Below, piece by piece: positions 43,811-52,486 of a stretch of DNA of 64,000 bases (position 1 is the first letter of the stretch; every line of letters starts with the position of its first letter). The notes beneath the pieces were generated by a model. It made no database searches. It was not told the DNA's origin and was given only the letters and a program-made list of their open reading frames with translations. Source of the stretch: CALBPI01 sp039821605 (GTDB lineage: Bacteria > Pseudomonadota > Gammaproteobacteria > Steroidobacterales > Woeseiaceae); contig JBCBNV010000003.1 in assembly GCA_039821605.1 (NCBI GenBank), positions 531,278 to 595,277 of the forward strand, written 5' to 3'. The translations under genes and the position numbers were made by a program.

Positions 43811-44419
43811 TCAGTCGATCTCGGCGACCGCCTGCACGCGATCCAACGCCAACGCAAACGCCCCGTCGAGCCCGTCGTAGATCATCAGCCCCATGCCGGT
43901 GATGTTGCTCGTGTCGAGCGCCGGACCGTCGAGTACGGATCCACGAAACCTCGGCACGAATCGCGAGAACGGAATGTCGATGTCCCGCCACTCGTCCCGG
44001 TCGGTATCGAACTCGGCCCAGTACGCGACTTCGCGGCCGTAGTAACGGGCGTCGGTCGTCAGACGCCAGGTGTAGCGACGACCGTCGCCCTTCACCCGGA
44101 TGCGGATGCCGCTGTAAGCCGATAAGTCTAGCGCGAGCGATCCGGTGCGGATGGAGCTGAAGCCACCGCCACGGGTGTTGGTACGGCCCGTGAAGCGGAG
44201 TACGCCCGAATCAACGTCGAAGCCCCCTTCGCTGCGGCCACCCATGACGTTGTCGTTGACGACGAACCAGCCGAGGCTCGGCGTGGCCGGCGTCAGATCG
44301 GTGAGCACTTCGGTGTCTTTGTCGCTGTCGGCGCCTGCCGGTGTCATGTCGTCAGCCTGTGAGCGTGCATCGCTGGGGGAGAGCAAGAGAAGTATGGCGA
44401 ATAGGGTTGGGCGTATCAC
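43811..44419 (-). CDS. CIA30-like secreted protein
   Basis: A 202-residue protein with a signal peptide (MIRPTLFAILLLLSPSDARS). The mature domain matches CIA30, the complex I intermediate-associated protein 30 fold, a galactose-binding-like beta-sandwich: WFVVNDNVMGGRSEGGF, GIRIRVKGDGRRYTWRL and the VLDGPALDTSNITGMGLMI end. Bacterial CIA30 proteins are mostly uncharacterised and need not concern complex I. The start is GTG. It is divergent from the NTF2-like gene, with 159 bp between. Confidence 0.85.
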   Translation of the reverse strand: MIRPTLFAILLLLSPSDARSQADDMTPAGADSDKDTEVLTDLTPATPSLGWFVVNDNVMGGRSEGGFDVDSGVLRFTGRTNTRGGGFSSIRTGSLALDLSAYSGIRIRVKGDGRRYTWRLTTDARYYGREVAYWAEFDTDRDEWRDIDIPFSRFVPRFRGSVLDGPALDTSNITGMGLMIYDGLDGAFALALDRVQAVAEID

Positions 44420-44578
44420 ATGCGGTTCCGGGAAGTTTTGCGGCGGGCATTGCCCGCATTATGCGGCACGGACGGGCATCATCACGATCCATCACGAAAA
44501 ATCACCGAATTTCAACGACGCCACTGGCGTTCCACCCGCAGGCTCTCCCCTCGCACAACACCTGACTCGGGAGAGACC

Positions 44579-45013
44579 ATGCGATTCACCCAAACGATCA
44601 CGACCTTGTTCCTCGGCCTCGCACTTGCGGCCCCGTCCGCCTTCGGGCAGTCCGACCGCGAGCAGATCAAGGCCGCCATGGCGTGCTTTTACCAATGGGA
44701 CCTGTACGGCGGCGAGCAATACTCGTCGAAGTGCATCGCCGACACGGTGCTGTACCACCGCATCGAAGAGAATGGCCGACATTCCTATGGCACGCCGCCG
44801 CTCGACAACGACACGGGCAAAGGCGCCGAGGCGGTCATCCACAACCTGATCGACATCGACATCTACAACGACATGGCGGTGGTGACGTCGCTGCACCGCT
44901 ACCAGCCCGAGTCGCCGCAGAACACCTACATGAAGAACATCGTGCTCTACAAGCTCGCCGACGGCTGGCGCATCACGAATGTCGTGTGGGGGCGCGTGAC
45001 GAACGCGCAGTAG
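44579..45013 (+). CDS. Secreted NTF2-like (putative lumazine-binding) protein
   Basis: Encodes 144 residues from the ATG at 44579, which has GGGAGAG upstream. A signal peptide (cleavage probably after PSAFG) precedes a single NTF2-like cone fold: REQIKAAMACFYQWDLYGG, then DMAVVTSLHRY and GWRITNVVWGRV. This matches the putative lumazine-binding branch of the SnoaL/NTF2 superfamily. The pocket ligand is unknown. It is convergent with the PD40 regulator gene. Confidence 0.82.
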   Translation: MRFTQTITTLFLGLALAAPSAFGQSDREQIKAAMACFYQWDLYGGEQYSSKCIADTVLYHRIEENGRHSYGTPPLDNDTGKGAEAVIHNLIDIDIYNDMAVVTSLHRYQPESPQNTYMKNIVLYKLADGWRITNVVWGRVTNAQ

Positions 45014-45061
45014 CGCATCACGTGGCGCTCGGGCTCGCCGTGAGCCCGGGCGCCGACGCCG

Positions 45062-47092
45062 TCAGCTCGCGGGCTGGCGCGTGCGCATGATGTCGCTGTA
45101 GGCGCTCGCGACCCGCGTTGTCGCCAGGTTGCCGTCGCGCACGCTGAAGAACTCGAAGCGGTGCACGGCGTCGGGCAGTCGCGTCATGCTCATGTCCGCA
45201 TCGAAACGCAGCACATCGGCGCTGGCGTCGTCGGCGTGGCAATAGATGTTGCGGCCATCGAGCTGCACCCGAAGCTGGTAGCGCCAGACCAGGTTCGCGC
45301 AGCGCGACAGCTCGGGCACCGGCTGCCCGTCGCGAAATGCAGTCAAGGATTGGTCCAACAGAATCTCTTGTTGATCGTTACGCAGCGAGAAGGCCCAGCG
45401 CGCGTCCAGCGTAAGGGTCTCACCGGTATCCAGTTTGTAGTGAAACGCGCGCCATTGGCCGTTGTCGTGGTGACTGAGCGACAGCGTGTTCGCGTCGTGC
45501 CAACGCACGGCGTACGCGGGGAGCTCGAACGCCACGTCGCGGCGCACCCCGCCCGTGTTCAGGTCATAGACGAGCACACCGGTGTTGGTGTTGGCGAGCA
45601 ACTGTCGGTCATCGGCCGACCAGCGCAGGTCCAGGAATCGACGACCGCGATCGGGCGGGTCGATCGCCTGCAGCTGGCCGGTCTCGTAGTTCTTGATCAG
45701 GATCTGGCTGTGGCCGGCGCGCTTGGAGATGAAGGCGAGACGCTGTGCGTCGTGTGACAGCGCGGGCAGGTAGTCCATGACCGCCGAGTTGATCCCAGCT
45801 GCCTGCGTCGGCGTGGTCTCAATGTCACGGTTGTACAGGTACGAGGTGAACAGGTAGTCGTGACCGGCCTCCCCTGGCGCGGTGAGCCGCCGTGGCCCGC
45901 TGATGCGGCGGCTGTCCGAAACCAGCACCGCGCTGTCGGCGCCGCCGATCGCGGTTTCCAGAAGTTGATACGAGGGATGCCGCGACGGGTGCACGATGTA
46001 GCCCTCGCGGTGGCTCCAGATCGCACTGTCCAGGCTGTAGTCGAAGCTCGTCAGCAGGTCGAAGCTGTCGTCAGCGGGATCCAGCTCGAACACCGACGTC
46101 TTGCCCGGCGTGTGGTCGCTGAGCAGCAGCAACGTGCCGCGTCGCGGGTGCACATCGACGAAGTGATTGCCGTAGCCGCGCGCCACGGGTTGCGAAAGGC
46201 GACGCTTGGTGCGCCGCTCCAGGTCCAGTGCGTACACGGCATAGGGCGCAGTCGTCGTCGCGCGCTCGAGGAAGTAGAGCGTTGCGTTGTCAGGCGACAA
46301 CGACAGCTCCGTGTAGCTGCCGGGCAGGCACTCGTAGATCACTTCCGCGTTGCGGGTTTCGAACGCCGCGCGCGACAGGCGATGGATTTCGCAGCGGTCG
46401 CCGTCGAAGAACTGATAGACGACGAAGCTGTCGTCGTTCGACCAGTTGGCGAAATCTGCATTGCCGCCATCGGCGCTGATCGGCCGCGGCTCGGTGTCGG
46501 CGCCCGGCAGCAAGAAGATGCGCCGATGTTCGCCGTCGCTGGCCGTGTAGAGCAGCGACTCGCCGTTGCTTGCCAGGGCGGCGTTGGATTGCGCGACATC
46601 GAGTCGCGATAGCGGCGCGACCGCGGTTGCTTGAGAGGTCGGCGGTGTCTGGCCCGGACGGAACCACAGCAAGGCCAGCACGGCGGCGACTAACGCCAGA
46701 ACGGGAACCGCGCGGTGCCAGGTTGGCCGAGACGCGATCGTCTGCGCGGTTACTTCTGCGCTCTCTGTGTGGCGCTTGTCGGCGGGCGACACGGGTGCGA
46801 TCAATCGATAGCCAAGCTTGGGCACGGTCACGATGTACTTGCGTGCCTTGGCATCGTCCCTTAGCGCCTTTCGTAACAGTACGACAACACGGTTAATTGA
46901 GTTGTCCGTGACGATCTGTCCGTGCCAGACGTTACGCATTAACTCATCGCGACCGATATCGCGGCCCGGGTGCTGGCAGAAATACGCGAGCAGCGCGGAT
47001 GCTTTTGGTTCCAGCGAGACCATGCGCCCGCCGCCGCTAAGCCTGCGGGTGTCGGCGTCGAAAACGTACTCGCCTACATTCCAGCGCATCAT
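45062..47092 (-). CDS. Membrane-bound winged-helix regulator with PD40 beta-propeller (CadC/TolB-like)
   Basis: About 676 residues. The N-terminal 100 form an OmpR-type winged helix (RDELMRNVWHGQIV, INRVVVLLRKALRDD, VPKLGYRLIAPV). One membrane segment lies at about 128-146, followed by a periplasmic region with PD40/WD40-like strands (LDLRWSADDRQLLANTN). This is the CadC-like one-component architecture: DNA binding inside, sensing outside. There is no phosphoacceptor domain. I start at ATG 47092; a TTG 36 bp upstream is possible. The target is unknown; the neighbouring NTF2-like or island genes are candidates. Confidence 0.88.
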   Translation of the reverse strand: MMRWNVGEYVFDADTRRLSGGGRMVSLEPKASALLAYFCQHPGRDIGRDELMRNVWHGQIVTDNSINRVVVLLRKALRDDAKARKYIVTVPKLGYRLIAPVSPADKRHTESAEVTAQTIASRPTWHRAVPVLALVAAVLALLWFRPGQTPPTSQATAVAPLSRLDVAQSNAALASNGESLLYTASDGEHRRIFLLPGADTEPRPISADGGNADFANWSNDDSFVVYQFFDGDRCEIHRLSRAAFETRNAEVIYECLPGSYTELSLSPDNATLYFLERATTTAPYAVYALDLERRTKRRLSQPVARGYGNHFVDVHPRRGTLLLLSDHTPGKTSVFELDPADDSFDLLTSFDYSLDSAIWSHREGYIVHPSRHPSYQLLETAIGGADSAVLVSDSRRISGPRRLTAPGEAGHDYLFTSYLYNRDIETTPTQAAGINSAVMDYLPALSHDAQRLAFISKRAGHSQILIKNYETGQLQAIDPPDRGRRFLDLRWSADDRQLLANTNTGVLVYDLNTGGVRRDVAFELPAYAVRWHDANTLSLSHHDNGQWRAFHYKLDTGETLTLDARWAFSLRNDQQEILLDQSLTAFRDGQPVPELSRCANLVWRYQLRVQLDGRNIYCHADDASADVLRFDADMSMTRLPDAVHRFEFFSVRDGNLATTRVASAYSDIMRTRQPAS

Positions 47093-47462
47093 GGGGTAAC
47101 CGTAGGTCAGTCTGGTGCGGCGAGGCAAGGTGGTGGTGGCAGATTCGTCACCGGCGCAGGACGCAGCACCGACGGTACGCTGGCCACTGTTGCGAGATGT
47201 GGTCTCGCGTCTTCACGGCGACCGATCAGATCGACCAGCAGGGCTTACGCCGCCTTGCCCAAGCGCCCGCGCGAGACCGCCGGCATCGATACGAGCAACA
47301 CGCACAGACGGCCAGCGCTAGGTAGATGCGAAACCCCTGCGGCTCGTCGTAGGGGCCCGGGTCAAGTCCGTGAATAGCGTGAAGGTCTCAGTTGAATCGG
47401 GCCAAGGCTAGACTCTCTTCTGATCTCGACCTATTCGTGGGGTAGATCACCGGCGGTGTCTG
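47093..47462. other. Intergenic region at the edge of the AT-rich island
   Basis: About 370 bp between the 322-residue gene's stop and the PD40 regulator's start. No gene is supported. Base composition changes within it from GC-rich (left) to AT-richer (right), so it may mark an island border; no direct repeat or tRNA was found here. Confidence 0.35.
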
Positions 47463-48431
47463 CTAGTCTTTCCTCTTTACGTATTGCCGATACCACCCTG
47501 TCTTTGTAGCCCGCACCTCATCAAATTCAATTGCCCGCAGTTCCTCTTCGGTCCACTCGTTCGCTGGAGATTTCCTCCATATCCACTTGGGAGGAAAGGC
47601 CGCTTTTGCAATCTGGTATAGCGTTGGAACATCCGGGAATTCCACAAACCTCGTCTTGTCGCATTGAGGCGCGCAAAGGGTGATCTGCGAGGGGTCTCGA
47701 ACTTCGGTTTGATGGTCATCCTCATACATGAACTTTGATGAATTTGACTGCAGCTCCCAATAGAGAACTGTTGCTATTGGCATTCCGACCTTACGTACGT
47801 TGTCGTGACGGTGCGGATCGCTAACCTTTGGATATCGCTTACACTTCTTTCGTAAACCCATCGTCGACCGTCGATACTCGACTCTCAGAAAATCGATGTA
47901 ACCCAGAAGCACATCAAAAGCTCTTCTACGATAGACAGGTACGGAGACAATTGGTTTGGTCTCATCGGCGGGGTAGTGATTGTGAATCTCAAAACTGACT
48001 CTTCTCGTCGTCTTTTGAGAGTCGAGGACCTCTACCCCAATCTCATACTGACGCCTTAACTTTCGAGCAATCGACTCCTTGATATTGGATGACACGGTCA
48101 GGATCTCGGGTAACTTGAACTCGCCGGCCAACTCCGCAGCAATCTCAGCAAGAGTTTCGCTACAAAGTAGGTGGCTTTCGATACACTTGCTGGAGACCAC
48201 TTGCTCGACTTCAGTGGTCTCGGACGTAATGTGCTGGGCGCTCATTCCCTTCGTGGACTGATAGAGCCCTATCCAGTCGCCGACCTGATGCTTCTCGTCA
48301 AGAAGTCTTTCATTGAGCTGAAAGTGAAACCTAACGACGAAAAATTCAGTGCCTCGCTTGTCAAGCCCATCCCACGCCTGTTCGTCCGTTAATGCGACAG
48401 ATACGGGAACTGAAATTGTCTCTCGTTTCAT
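47463..48431 (-). CDS. Protein of unknown function, island gene
   Basis: A 322-residue, probably cytoplasmic protein without signal peptide or membrane segment. It is rich in charged residues and has several Cys (in CIESHLLC and LCAPQCDKTR) and Trp residues (FPPKWIWRKSPANEWTEEEL near the C-terminus). No family is recognised. Base composition is clearly more AT-rich than the flanking core genes and codon use is accordingly less GC-biased, which suggests acquisition. It is on the same strand as the RiPP-like genes but 500 bp away, so membership of that cluster is uncertain. Confidence 0.7.
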   Translation of the reverse strand: MKRETISVPVSVALTDEQAWDGLDKRGTEFFVVRFHFQLNERLLDEKHQVGDWIGLYQSTKGMSAQHITSETTEVEQVVSSKCIESHLLCSETLAEIAAELAGEFKLPEILTVSSNIKESIARKLRRQYEIGVEVLDSQKTTRRVSFEIHNHYPADETKPIVSVPVYRRRAFDVLLGYIDFLRVEYRRSTMGLRKKCKRYPKVSDPHRHDNVRKVGMPIATVLYWELQSNSSKFMYEDDHQTEVRDPSQITLCAPQCDKTRFVEFPDVPTLYQIAKAAFPPKWIWRKSPANEWTEEELRAIEFDEVRATKTGWYRQYVKRKD

Positions 48432-48733
48432 GAGTTTCTCGTCTTGTTAGCATTGTCATAGCCGGTCTGATTTCTTGTGCACGGCACAATCGCGTGTTTA
48501 GACCTGTATCCGTTCTGATTGACGCGATTTCGGCCGGACAGTGACCTCAGGAGCACCATGTGTTCGGCAAGACCATGTTTCGCGTGGACACAAGTTCAGT
48601 GCCTACTTGAGGCGAGACACCAGGCTGCTACATGGCACTGTCAGCTTATCGGTGTTTATCCCACCGGCTAGCATTGGGCTCGCTATGCGCTTACGAAAAC
48701 GGTGTCAGGCCTGACTTCTCAAGGCCTGGGAAT
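48432..48733. other. Intergenic region within the island
   Basis: No gene is supported here. A 12-bp palindrome GTCAGGCCTGAC lies at about 48704-48715. The rest has neither repeats nor clear hairpins. Confidence 0.3.
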
Positions 48734-48922
48734 TCAACGGATAATCCACTCATCGAATCGTTCATCGGCGGCTTCCATTGCAAGTGCGCGAACCTGTTCT
48801 GATCCCTGTCGGTTGGCGATGCGCAGCGGAGAGTCGAGGCGTAGCTGAGGAGGCTCCATTCTTCGAAGCTCGCTGTTTACTACACTATAATTCAGGTACT
48901 GCGCTTCTCGTTCGAGACGCAT
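48734..48922 (-). CDS. Possible small protein after the SagB-type gene
   Basis: A 62-codon frame begins 9 bp after the SagB-type stop codon. It is highly charged (MRLEREAQYLNYSVVNSEL at the start and MEAADERFDEWIIR at the end). No Shine-Dalgarno site stands out and no family is recognised. It could be a genuine small gene of the cluster or the remnant of a longer gene. Confidence 0.3.
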   Translation of the reverse strand: MRLEREAQYLNYSVVNSELRRMEPPQLRLDSPLRIANRQGSEQVRALAMEAADERFDEWIIR

Positions 48923-48931
48923 CGCTATGCA

Positions 48932-50176
48932 TCAGCCCTGGCTCTGCCCAGGCCGAAACTTCTTGTACTTGAACGTGAAGTCGAATCCTCGCTTTAGCGG
49001 CACCCCCCCGCCACACACTGCGATAGGGACCTGTCTCACGCCATCTATTCGGAGGCACTCTTCGAAAACGTCGTCGTTAAGCGCACCAGTGACGAAGGCC
49101 CCTAGGTTGCGATTCTGGCACTGCAAATAATGCGCCTGACTGATGTGCCCCACGTCCAGGATTGCCGCCCGATATGCCTTCCTGTTCCTCCGGTACTTCC
49201 AGAAGACCCTGTCTAGCCGCACGGTCATGGCGATGCAGTAAGCTGCCGAGGTGTACCAGTGCTGGCCGCAAGTCCCTCGCAGCACGAGATCCGTCATCTC
49301 TGCTTCCGGTAGTTCATGCAGTAACTCAAGCTCGTGCCTTTCGACGCCATAGTGATAAACGCCCGGCGACAGCCCGTCCACTCTGAGAATCAACGGGTAG
49401 GCTTCCGTCGGGTGCAACGCTCCGCCTGATGGCACGAATTTCTTGAGCAATGTTGGGCCATCGTTTACCTGTTGGAGACCATGACAACCAAAGGTGTAGT
49501 ACAAAATGTGCGACAGATCGTCTACAGATACAGGCACCGCTTCATCGAAATGGCGTACCGTCTTACGATCGCGCTGCAGCGCCTCCAAGAACCCCGCGCC
49601 ACATGGCTCGGGGAGGGAGAACGTCGAAATTGCGTCCTCTCTAGCGTAGAAGGCGGCCGGTGCAGGCCCGTAGGCTTGGGACAAAGGGCTGTCACCTGAC
49701 AAAGATGCAAGCACATCCTCGTCTGATGTCGGCGTGATCTCCAAGCCCATCATGTTCCCGGACCACCGAGACCCCCGGTGGAAAGCAACAGACCGCGCAT
49801 CAAAGCAGTCATCCAGAGAACCCAGCGCCTCATGCACTTTCGACCGGCAGCGTCCTACCGCCGGTTCCCTTGTGACAAGTAGACCGTGTTCAATCATCTG
49901 GATCATGCGATTCTCGGGAACGTCCAGAAGCTGCTTCGCTTGCTCAAATGCAACCCAGTCGTGCGCTGGCACCCTTGCAAGTGCCGCAGCTTCCCTCATG
50001 CGAATGCGCACATGCTCAGACGAGAGTATGGATCTCGCATAGACCGCCGGCCCAAGCACGGACTCAATCGACCCTCGAAAGAAGCTCGCCGGATCAATCT
50101 GCTCTTGGTCGCCCAAAAGAAACTCGAGCGACTCGGCCCTTCTGACCTCCTGCTGGGTCTGCGCTATTGCTATCAC
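48932..50176 (-). CDS. SagB-type nitroreductase-fold dehydrogenase, putative peptide maturation enzyme
   Basis: A 414-residue protein. The C-terminal half (about 190-400) is an FMN-dependent nitroreductase-like domain of the SagB/ThcOx type: KTVRHFDEAVPVSVDDLSH, PSGGALHPTEAYPLI, GVYHYGVERHEL and GHISQAHYLQCQNRN. SagB enzymes oxidise azolines in ribosomally made peptides. The N-terminal 180 residues are an extension typical, from memory, of the 'putative peptide maturation dehydrogenase' group of Xanthomonadales-like bacteria, which pairs with a 'putative modified peptide' gene. The start is GTG and overlaps the stop of the peptide gene by 4 bp. No YcaO or E1-like cyclodehydratase gene is in the window, so azoline formation, if any, would depend on another protein. 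Confidence 0.8.
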   Translation of the reverse strand: MIAIAQTQQEVRRAESLEFLLGDQEQIDPASFFRGSIESVLGPAVYARSILSSEHVRIRMREAAALARVPAHDWVAFEQAKQLLDVPENRMIQMIEHGLLVTREPAVGRCRSKVHEALGSLDDCFDARSVAFHRGSRWSGNMMGLEITPTSDEDVLASLSGDSPLSQAYGPAPAAFYAREDAISTFSLPEPCGAGFLEALQRDRKTVRHFDEAVPVSVDDLSHILYYTFGCHGLQQVNDGPTLLKKFVPSGGALHPTEAYPLILRVDGLSPGVYHYGVERHELELLHELPEAEMTDLVLRGTCGQHWYTSAAYCIAMTVRLDRVFWKYRRNRKAYRAAILDVGHISQAHYLQCQNRNLGAFVTGALNDDVFEECLRIDGVRQVPIAVCGGGVPLKRGFDFTFKYKKFRPGQSQG

Positions 50177-50502
50177 TCGCTTTCGCCTGAGACCCCGACG
50201 AACATCAGCAACACCTGAGTCGAATTTGTTCCGAAGGCGTACGTAGACTTTTCGCGAGCCGCCAAGAAATCGTTGATCTCGTTGAGTGTCGGCGCAACGG
50301 CACCAGCCGGGAAGGAGTCTCCGAAGCCGGGCTGGTACAGATTGCCGGCGGCCACGATACCGTTTTCCTCCAACTCTTCTTGGAGGTCTTCTCGATCGCG
50401 CAGTGCCTCCAAGAACTCATAGAGCTGAATGGTATCGCAAGGGTCCGACGTGGACTCTGACTCGTTCGCAGCACTGTTTGTTGTGTCATCCGACTCAGAC
50501 AT
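50173..50502 (-). CDS. Candidate RiPP precursor ('putative modified peptide' type)
   Basis: Encodes 109 residues. An acidic, Ser-rich start precedes a helical leader-like segment (LYEFLEALRDREDLQEELEE, about residues 27-46), a middle with NLYQPGFGDSFPAGAV, and a C-terminus AFGTNSTQVLLMFVGVSGES. The leader-like segment resembles nitrile-hydratase/Nif11-type leaders. AGGAG precedes the ATG at an ideal distance. Its stop overlaps the GTG of the SagB-type gene (GTGA), so precursor and enzyme are translationally coupled. The C-terminal 25 residues would be the modified part, but no Gly-Gly cleavage site is evident and only one Cys (residue 22) exists, so thiazoles are unlikely; Ser/Thr chemistry or dehydrogenation would be possible. 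Confidence 0.65.
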   Translation of the reverse strand: MSESDDTTNSAANESESTSDPCDTIQLYEFLEALRDREDLQEELEENGIVAAGNLYQPGFGDSFPAGAVAPTLNEINDFLAAREKSTYAFGTNSTQVLLMFVGVSGESE

Positions 50503-50522
50503 GATTCATCTCCTGATGTCGC

Positions 50523-52361
50523 TTAGCGGGAAAAAAACTTGAACGTGCCAAATGACACTCTCAATGCAATGTAGGTGTCACTGCGGAACGTCTCCCTCGT
50601 CCTGATATCGTCGTTGCTGGCGACCGTTGAGCCTATTGTCTGTCCTGATAGGACGTCCACCTGCTGTCGCGTGCGACCCACACCCAAGCTGACGTAGTCA
50701 TTGAATGTGTACGACAGACCGTAGAGATAACCGAAGTTGTCGTCGCTCAATATGGCACCCGCTTGCAGGCTTACGTTTTTGAGTGCTTCCGGACAGGTAT
50801 CACACAGTCGTTTGACGATTTTGTACTCCGCCACAACCGCCAGGTTACCCGCCTGCGAGTCCTCTCCGGTCTGGTCAATCACTAGCGCACCACTATTCCC
50901 TGGATCGGCGACCGCGCCAAACTCCGGAGAGGCCAAGTCGGTATACATGAGGGCTACGCCGAAGCTAAGGTCCTGCCAAATCGGCGAGCTTAGTGCCAAC
51001 GACGCCTCAATGCTCTCCGGACGCTGAGCTGTAACCTCCTTCGCCAGTGGTGAGGAGCGCTCGATGGTGAACGTAGCTTTGCGTTCCCTAATCGTCGGCG
51101 GAGACCGAAAACCCTGCCTTACGATGACGTATCGGGGGACGTCACTCGAGGACACATTCTTGTCATCGCTCCAGTAGAAAACTTCATCGAGCTTACGCTC
51201 GAACAGGAGCAGCCTTGCTTTCAGATTTCGGATCGGTTGTCCCTTTTCAACCAGCTCAAGCGACTTGGCTCGAAATCCCTCCAACTCTTCCCGCAGCGAT
51301 TCTCGTTGTGTATCCGCAGCAGTCAATTTCGCTAGCAACAGGGGAACCATGCTCCTGCACTCATCGAGATCCTCTGCAGATCTGTCGGGTAGGGCTCCCA
51401 GTATCGCGGCGGCTTTGGCCCGGATTGCCGCCACGCCTCTGACCTTGCTATCAATTTCGAGGTCTCTCCAGGCTTTATCTCGCCTGTAAACAACCGCTCC
51501 GTCAATCAGCGGACTGGATAACTCAACCTGCTGAACGAACTCGAGAGCACTGTCATAGGCCGCAGCAAGATCAGCCGTCGCCGATAACAGCTCCAATATA
51601 GCCTCTCGCGCTTTCTTGCCTACAGCACGAACATCACCCGTCGATTTCGCAACGTCGTTGATGTACTTGCCAGCAACTAGCTCGCATTTCGTCGCACCCG
51701 ACTCAGTCTCCACACTGTTAAACGTTATCTGCCAGTCTTCCTTCATCTCGAATGGTTGAAGGCTTGGCTCAGATTGCAGCAAGGCTGTCGCCGCGCCCGT
51801 TACCGCCTTCCCAAGTGCGGCCAAGTCACTCAAGCTGCCGGCATCGCTGGTTGAAATTTTCGAAAGCTGCCCGCCGTAGAGAAGTGGGTTCGTATTGGCG
51901 ACGAGCACACCGACGCTCCTGCGACTAGGGACCAGAAGCGCGGCCTCACCGAATGGCTTTGCCCCCACGGAGCGTATCTCCGCGTTGCAGGACCAGTTAG
52001 GCGGGCAATACCAGTGACCTGTCTCGTGGTTGAGTACGGCAACAGCCCCATCACTGCTGGATAGTGATGGAACCGTCACATCACATTTTTTCCGTTCCTT
52101 TCTATCTTCCTGTCTCTTTTCCATGGCGCTGCAATGTGCACTCAAAATGAGCCACTTCTGCGATGTGTTTGTTTGCCACGATTCGAAGCCGTCCTTGTCG
52201 GAACAGGCCCAGTGCCCCGTTTTGGTGTCGTCACCATCGTACAGCTTGCAAAACTTCTTAAACTCTTGCTCGACTGCTCCTAGTACATCGGCGTTCGCCG
52301 AAGCGAAAAACCAGCATCCCAGGAAAAGCGCGGCAACGGCTCCAGCTGCAATTCGGATCAT
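50523..52361 (-). CDS. Exported protein with C-terminal beta-barrel-like region
   Basis: A 612-residue protein with a signal peptide (cleavage after FFASANA, about residue 24). The N-terminal part has Cys pairs (near 37-54, 83-94, 119-124). The middle (about 210-400) is helical with coiled-coil character (TQRESLREELEGFRAKSLE). The last 150 residues look like antiparallel outer-membrane strands: DLSFGVALMYTDL, NLAVVAEYKIV, YLYGLSYTFNDYVSLGVG and a final ALRVSFGTFKFFSR. It therefore probably anchors in the outer membrane with a periplasmic helical region. It lies 20 bp upstream of the peptide gene and could serve in export or sensing of the peptide. No named family. Confidence 0.7.
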   Translation of the reverse strand: MIRIAAGAVAALFLGCWFFASANADVLGAVEQEFKKFCKLYDGDDTKTGHWACSDKDGFESWQTNTSQKWLILSAHCSAMEKRQEDRKERKKCDVTVPSLSSSDGAVAVLNHETGHWYCPPNWSCNAEIRSVGAKPFGEAALLVPSRRSVGVLVANTNPLLYGGQLSKISTSDAGSLSDLAALGKAVTGAATALLQSEPSLQPFEMKEDWQITFNSVETESGATKCELVAGKYINDVAKSTGDVRAVGKKAREAILELLSATADLAAAYDSALEFVQQVELSSPLIDGAVVYRRDKAWRDLEIDSKVRGVAAIRAKAAAILGALPDRSAEDLDECRSMVPLLLAKLTAADTQRESLREELEGFRAKSLELVEKGQPIRNLKARLLLFERKLDEVFYWSDDKNVSSSDVPRYVIVRQGFRSPPTIRERKATFTIERSSPLAKEVTAQRPESIEASLALSSPIWQDLSFGVALMYTDLASPEFGAVADPGNSGALVIDQTGEDSQAGNLAVVAEYKIVKRLCDTCPEALKNVSLQAGAILSDDNFGYLYGLSYTFNDYVSLGVGRTRQQVDVLSGQTIGSTVASNDDIRTRETFRSDTYIALRVSFGTFKFFSR

Positions 52362-52486
52362 GATTGAGACCCCCCTTCATTGAGTGTGTTGCTGATGAGT
52401 ACGCGCATCGATGGACATAACTGCCGTTACATCTGATTTGTCTCACCCTTGGCGCAAGGTCTTCGCTTGGTCGCACCCGAAGCCGT